Assembly: GCF_947179165.1 (NCBI RefSeq)
Contig: NC_077240.1
Location: 57,670,501-57,734,500 of the forward strand
Length of the DNA: 64,000 nt
Source: Solanum dulcamara
Lineage: Eukaryota; Streptophyta; Magnoliopsida; Solanales; Solanaceae
Direction: 5' to 3'
Shown here: piece after piece, positions 60,189 through 64,000 of the stretch
How the letters are laid out: every line of letters starts with the position of its first letter
Position numbering within the stretch: the first letter of the stretch is position 1
Notes under the pieces: model-generated
Databases searched by the model: none
The model's input: the letters and a program-made list of their open reading frames with translations, nothing else
What the model was told of the DNA's origin: nothing
Made by a program: the position numbers and the translations under genes

Positions 60189-61154
60189 CTAATTTTGTAG
60201 TTCAATTAGATACTTTCTCCTGGCTTCTTCATCTTGAATATGTTCGATAGTGGAGAATAAAGTTTCTATAGAACTTTCAGATATTACATTGATAGATTTG
60301 CTATCGCACATGCAAAAGGCTCCATTGCAATTGCATTCTGAATCATCTTCTTCAGAAGTAGTATTATGGGTGACATTTAGAAACTCGTTATCACTTTCAT
60401 TTTCTATCGAGCATTCTGACTCAGATTCAGATTCTTTCTTTTCGATAATAGAGAAGAGTTTTTGCTTAGTTTCATCGTCTACTTCCAATAGACTGACTTT
60501 ATTTCTTTTCTTTTTGTTTCTAGGACATTTGTTGGATCAGTGTCCTTTCTTACCACATGTCCAACAAGTGTCTTCAGATGATTCTTTAGAAGGCTTCCTT
60601 TTGAACCTTCTCTTGGGTTTATCTCTATATTCTCTTTTCTTGAAAGATCTCTTTTTGCGGGAGTAGCTTTGAGAAGTTCTTCCTTGTTTTCCTATTTTTC
60701 TGGAGGATGGGGGTTTTAAGACAGGGAATCCAAAATCTTGACAGAAACTACCCAATTCGGAAGAGTAGGTTTTTTGTTCCCTTTTAAGTTGTTCCTTTAA
60801 CTTAAGGTCAGTACATAGTTCCATGGTTGTGATGTTGATAAGACTAATAAGGTCTCCGTAAGAGAGGTGTGGGTAGGGAATTTTTCCTTCACATCTGTCT
60901 CTAATTTTGGACCTTATTTTTTCTGCAAAGTGTGGGGGTAACCAACTAAGAAATCTTTCTTTCCAATAGTCATTATTGCAATCAGATCTTATCATGACTT
61001 TGTTGATGAACATATCTTTATACCATCTGAAGTCAGTCAACTTTTTGGAGTAAAGGTTGTTGAGAATTTCTAAACTTCTATCTTGGAAGATTCTAGGTTC
61101 TCCTACGAAATGTTTAGCGATGCAATAGACAAGAGTAGCTGTCGCATCTTCTAA
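60189..61154 (-). pseudogene. pararetroviral coat protein, single internal stop
   Basis: The minus-strand frame carries the caulimovirid capsid core (WKERFLSWLPPHFAEKIRSKI, LSYGDLISLI), a very basic Lys/Arg segment, and a CCHC zinc knuckle beginning CWTCGKKGH that would bind the pregenomic RNA. After it comes an acidic Glu/Ser-rich C-terminus (60488-60189), as in mature caulimovirid coat proteins. One TGA at 60534-60536 falls inside the knuckle, between its His and its last Cys; the frame is otherwise open on both sides. The N-terminus is missing, replaced by an RNase H fragment. Confidence 0.8.
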
Positions 61155-61496
61155 TTTAGTAATATAGAGAACTATAGCAAGAACTTCCTTTTTAACAGTG
61201 CTATAATTCTTTTGTGTGGAATTCCAGATTCCAGAAGTGTATCGAACTAATTGTTTTGGTGATTCAGGGGATTTTCTTTGTTTAAGAATTCCACCATAAC
61301 CTTTGTCAGAGGCATCTGTTTCAATAATTATAAAATGATCAGGGTTAGAAATTCCTAGACAAAGAAGAGTCTTAACAATTCCTTTAGCATTTGTGAATTG
61401 TACCCAATGCACTAAAAAACTCCAAAGTTTAAGACAAGGTAAGTGATCATGCCTACGATGCCCTAGGAATCTATAGTGGGTTACCTTACTACTCAA
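60537..61496 (-). CDS. chimeric ORF, 319 codons: T-derived start + viral RNase H piece + viral coat protein
   Basis: One uninterrupted minus-strand frame crosses two breakpoints. Residues 1 to about 36 come from the T gag-flank repeat (the same frame occurs at 26355-26248). Residues about 37-113 are the start of viral RNase H (ETDASDKGYGGILKQ). Residues about 115-319 are coat protein up to the knuckle. It is unlikely to be a functional viral protein since it joins genes that are not adjacent. Its length with no stop over old junctions is unusual here. Whether it is expressed is unknown. Confidence 0.5.
   Translation of the reverse strand: MSSKVTHYRFLGHRRHDHLPCLKLWSFLVHWVQFTNAKGIVKTLLCLGISNPDHFIIIETDASDKGYGGILKQRKSPESPKQLVRYTSGIWNSTQKNYSTVKKEVLAIVLYITKLEDATATLVYCIAKHFVGEPRIFQDRSLEILNNLYSKKLTDFRWYKDMFINKVMIRSDCNNDYWKERFLSWLPPHFAEKIRSKIRDRCEGKIPYPHLSYGDLISLINITTMELCTDLKLKEQLKREQKTYSSELGSFCQDFGFPVLKPPSSRKIGKQGRTSQSYSRKKRSFKKREYRDKPKRRFKRKPSKESSEDTCWTCGKKGH
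61165..61395 (-). repeat. inverted duplicate of viral RNase H segment
   Basis: The minus-strand sequence matches 57700-57935 on the plus strand with scattered differences (for example EQLVRYTSRIWNSAQ against KQLVRYTSGIWNSTQ). The two pieces are about 3.2 kb apart in opposite orientation and likely stem from two viral copies or a rearranged one. Confidence 0.85.
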
Positions 61497-61992
61497 ACTT
61501 CATCAAGTATCCACATGTGTTACCTCCCATGAAGAGCTGATTTAGTACCGCAGCACGACATCCATGAGCTGCACTATTTCTCCATTGTCGGATTCTGAAT
61601 AGTGTCAATAAGAAGTGCACCATTCTTTCTTTGATTCACAATGGCTGACAATAGCCCCATTTGCTACTCCAACTTTTTGATAAAGGTTGAGTGTAACTCT
61701 ACCACTTGGGTTATTTTTGACATGTCGCCCTTTAGCTCCTCAACATCAGCTTTTGTAGATTCTGTTTTCTACAGTACTTTAGTTAGTATCTCTTCTATCC
61801 TTGAGTTACTCCAGCTTCACCTTTCTCTCTGTTTATCGTATGCACTTAAATACAACTCCGATCATTTCAATATTTCTCCTTGGTATGCCAATTACCTTGA
61901 TTGTGGTGTTCTGCCCTATCATAATATCCATCCCTTGCAAAACTCTGACCTTGATTTCCAAAATTATGAGTGCAAAAATCTCCTTGGTTGTT
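61405..61992 (-). pseudogene. element T gag, C-terminal part (copy 2)
   Basis: It has the same content as 26260-26852: an NQG-rich stretch, the SHSTFIKKLEQQMGLLSAIVNQR-type block and the frame shared with the chimeric ORF. It is preceded at the LTR side by the same TTGTT (61988-61992). Plus-strand frames at 61641-62063 are its antisense shadow. Confidence 0.65.
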
Positions 61993-64000
61993 TGTCACGA
62001 CTCGATTTCTCAGGTCATGATGGTACCTATCATAACACCCCGGTAGGTAAGGTAAACCTGTAATCTAAAACTGCAAGTACTGGGTGTTAGGGGAAATACC
62101 AAATAGAACTAAAGGTAACCAAATAAATACCAAAATAAGGATGAACGAGATAAATATATATAAAATTAAATCTCTCCCAGAACCAGGAAGTCACTAGTAC
62201 GGAGTTACTACCAAAATAAAATGAGTACAAGTCCCAAAAATGGACAAAAATATATACAACACTGGCTAGTCTTAAAAGTACAAAAGAATGCTATCCAAGC
62301 TGAAGGAGACAAAAATAATCTCAAAATGGCATGTGCTCACCTTGGTCTCCAGATGTGGCTGCAACAGGCTCGATCTACCAATGATGATAGCTAGTGCTCA
62401 GACTTACATCACAAAAGTAGATGCATAGTGTAGTATGTGTACAAGATATAAGGTACTAGTAGGCATCATAGGCTGACTGAGTAGGAAAGGTAAAAGAAAT
62501 ACAAAAAAGAGGAATAAGCCTAAACAAGAGTCATAATAAGAATCTAAGGTAAGAGAGGTAACAAACCAAACAAACAGGAAGATACTATCTAAGAAGACTA
62601 CAGCTAACTATACCCTACTAGACCACCATAAGCCCAGCTGGGACACTCGTGCGCAATTTAAAATAAAACTCGGACGAACCCCCATGAGCCTTCTGGGTAC
62701 ACAGAATAGTTACAACTGCCAAGTCTAGGGAGTGCGAATCCACTTGAACGAATATATTTCCATAGAACCAATACTCTTATTTACAATCAACATCTTTTGG
62801 AGCCCTTCTTGAACGAATATATTTCTATGGAAAAATAGAATATCTTGTAGAAGTCTTTGCAAAGGATTATAGGAATTAAGAATCTTTGATGCCAAGAACT
62901 GAAGAAACATACCATTCCTGAACCAAAAATCTCAAAGAGTCAGTTAATCATGAATACTCTAGGGTCCGAGACCAAGACTGGTACTCGAATGCTCGCCTGG
63001 ATTCCGAAAAATTGGTCAAGGCTAGGACTGAGACCCGTATGCTCACCATAATACATTAATACGGTGGAGGCCGGTACTAGGACCTGCATGCACCATACTA
63101 ACAAGTTGGTAGAGGCCGAGACTAGGACCCGGATGCTCCCAGATGGGATTCCAGAATAGAGCCAGGACTAGGACCCGGATGCTCATAGATGCTCTAATCG
63201 GTAGTTCTAAATATTATCCTTTTTAATTGGATGCGAATAATTTTTGAGGATCTCCTCCATAATGAATTAACTGGTATGTCACCAGAGCTTCAACCAGAAT
63301 CAAAATAAGCCAAACATGAAGTCTAGTATCATCGATGTATCTTAGAAGTCACAATCATAGGAAATTATGGATAAGGTAATTCATGAGAGAAAATTTACGT
63401 CCTAGGTAAGGCCCAACTACTAAACACTAGTCTATGATGTCATTCTACAAGGATCTAAGCCAGCTGGAGAGACGCCGTAGCATCTAAAGCAAGTTCCAAC
63501 AACCTATACTAAGGTCAATATGCTCTATAACACCAAATAAATGAGATCGATGCCACTTATAGTACTAACATTTAATGGGAGAGATCACATGCTTTCAATT
63601 ACCTAAAAAGGGGATAAAAGCCTAAACCATGATTTCTAACACCTAAGATATATAGACAAGCTACCCAACCCAAATTCTATCCATCTCAACATGATTTCAC
63701 ATATTCTAGCTCCATCTAAAGAAAGAAAATTGGTAGCCTACCTGTAGGCCGACCATGTGCACTCCAAATCACTTTACCAAAGCTTTTCCTTTCTGTACAG
63801 CTTCGAAACACTGGCTCGCTATCAAAAAAAGACTCACAATGTCAGTACGATCGTTATCACATTAAATTCACAATTTTTGGAGATGGATCAATTTTGGGGT
63901 CAAACAAAAAAATGTGAAACTCACATCCGGAGTTCTAGATTTGACCCCAAAATTTATCCAAGGCAGCACCCCAAGCTCAAATAACAATTTGAAACTCAGC
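61993..64000 (-). repeat. LTR copy 2 (same as 26853-30156), runs off the window
   Basis: On the minus strand it ends GAGTCGTGACA at 61993, preserving the canonical CA end lost in copy 1 (GTGATA). The remainder parallels 26853-28859, including the GATGCTC minisatellite (62960-63190). Its far end and flank lie beyond the window. Confidence 0.85.

Larger units (their letters stand above)
56637..61388. mobile_element. endogenous pararetrovirus (Caulimoviridae, solendovirus-like), rearranged
   Basis: Two viral segments converge. The plus-strand part holds RT, RNase H, a downstream ORF and an intergenic region with a TATA box (56637 to about 60090). The minus-strand part (61388 to about 60090) holds a second RNase H piece and the coat protein. 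There is no LTR or integrase, as expected for an episomal pararetrovirus captured by non-homologous integration. The solendovirus-like placement, inferred from gene order and the type of downstream ORF, is tentative. The nonsense and frameshift changes and the inversion mean this copy cannot encode a complete virus. Confidence 0.8.
61389..64000 (-). repeat. second copy of 26243-28859 (T gag fragment plus nested LTR)
   Basis: It matches copy 1 with only a few differences per 60 bases, from the viral junction to the end of the window. Both copies contain the same LTR inserted at the same gag position. The duplication therefore postdates the LTR insertion. Confidence 0.9.

Noticed and set aside
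61641..62063. 140-codon plus-strand frame, with a counterpart near 26500-26900
   Set aside because: It is the antisense of the T gag C-terminal region; the minus strand carries the recognisable gag pattern.

Overview
This is a repeat-dominated stretch of a plant nuclear genome, most likely from a dicot of the nightshade family (Solanaceae). That placement is inferred from the mix of Ty3/gypsy LTR retrotransposons and an integrated plant pararetrovirus (family Caulimoviridae) of the kind known from Solanum and Nicotiana; no intact host gene anchors it. I see no bacterial gene, rRNA, tRNA or CRISPR array. Almost every recognisable coding region is broken by stops and frameshifts, so the window is a layered record of old insertions.

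Layout. (1) 1-8347: minus-strand gypsy debris made of two LTR families and the tail of a pol gene. (2) 8348-13647: the only stretch not clearly retroelement-derived. It has gene-like fragments and, at 10410-11105, a hairpin of two head-to-head F-box gene copies with about 340-nt arms and a 17-nt loop. (3) 13648-32940: one minus-strand, gag-only Ty3/gypsy element (here 'T') bounded by two LTRs of about 1.6 kb and a near-matching 5-bp target duplication (CTAAC/CTGAC). It was split by two later insertions: a plus-strand gypsy element with both LTRs (15784-25223, 'E1') and a solo LTR with a perfect TTGTT target duplication (26853-30156). (4) 33402-42081: two plus-strand gypsy elements side by side. 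'E2' is an LTR plus primer-binding site. 'E3' has an LTR, gag, protease, RT and part of RNase H, and is cut off by a minus-strand LTR (42082-44583) with its pol tail. (5) 44901-47318: a second, plus-strand copy of T (LTR, decayed primer-binding site, gag). (6) 47319-53013: a tail-to-tail inverted pair of about 2.7-2.9-kb LTRs, followed by a minus-strand pol remnant (53014-54193) and an unassigned pyrimidine-rich region. (7) 56637-61388: a rearranged endogenous pararetrovirus. A plus-strand half carries RT/RNase H, a downstream ORF and an intergenic region with a TATA box; it faces a minus-strand half carrying a second RNase H piece and the coat protein. (8) 61389-64000: a close second copy of 26243-28859, containing the same nested solo LTR at the same site.

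How the parts relate. Nothing here works as a pathway. The useful information is relative age and structure: T inserted first, then E1 and the solo LTR inside it; the T/solo-LTR composite was later duplicated next to viral DNA. Three structures could give double-stranded RNA if transcribed: the F-box hairpin, the inverted LTR pair and the convergent viral halves. Boundaries marked approximate were found by eye from repeat-to-repeat comparison.
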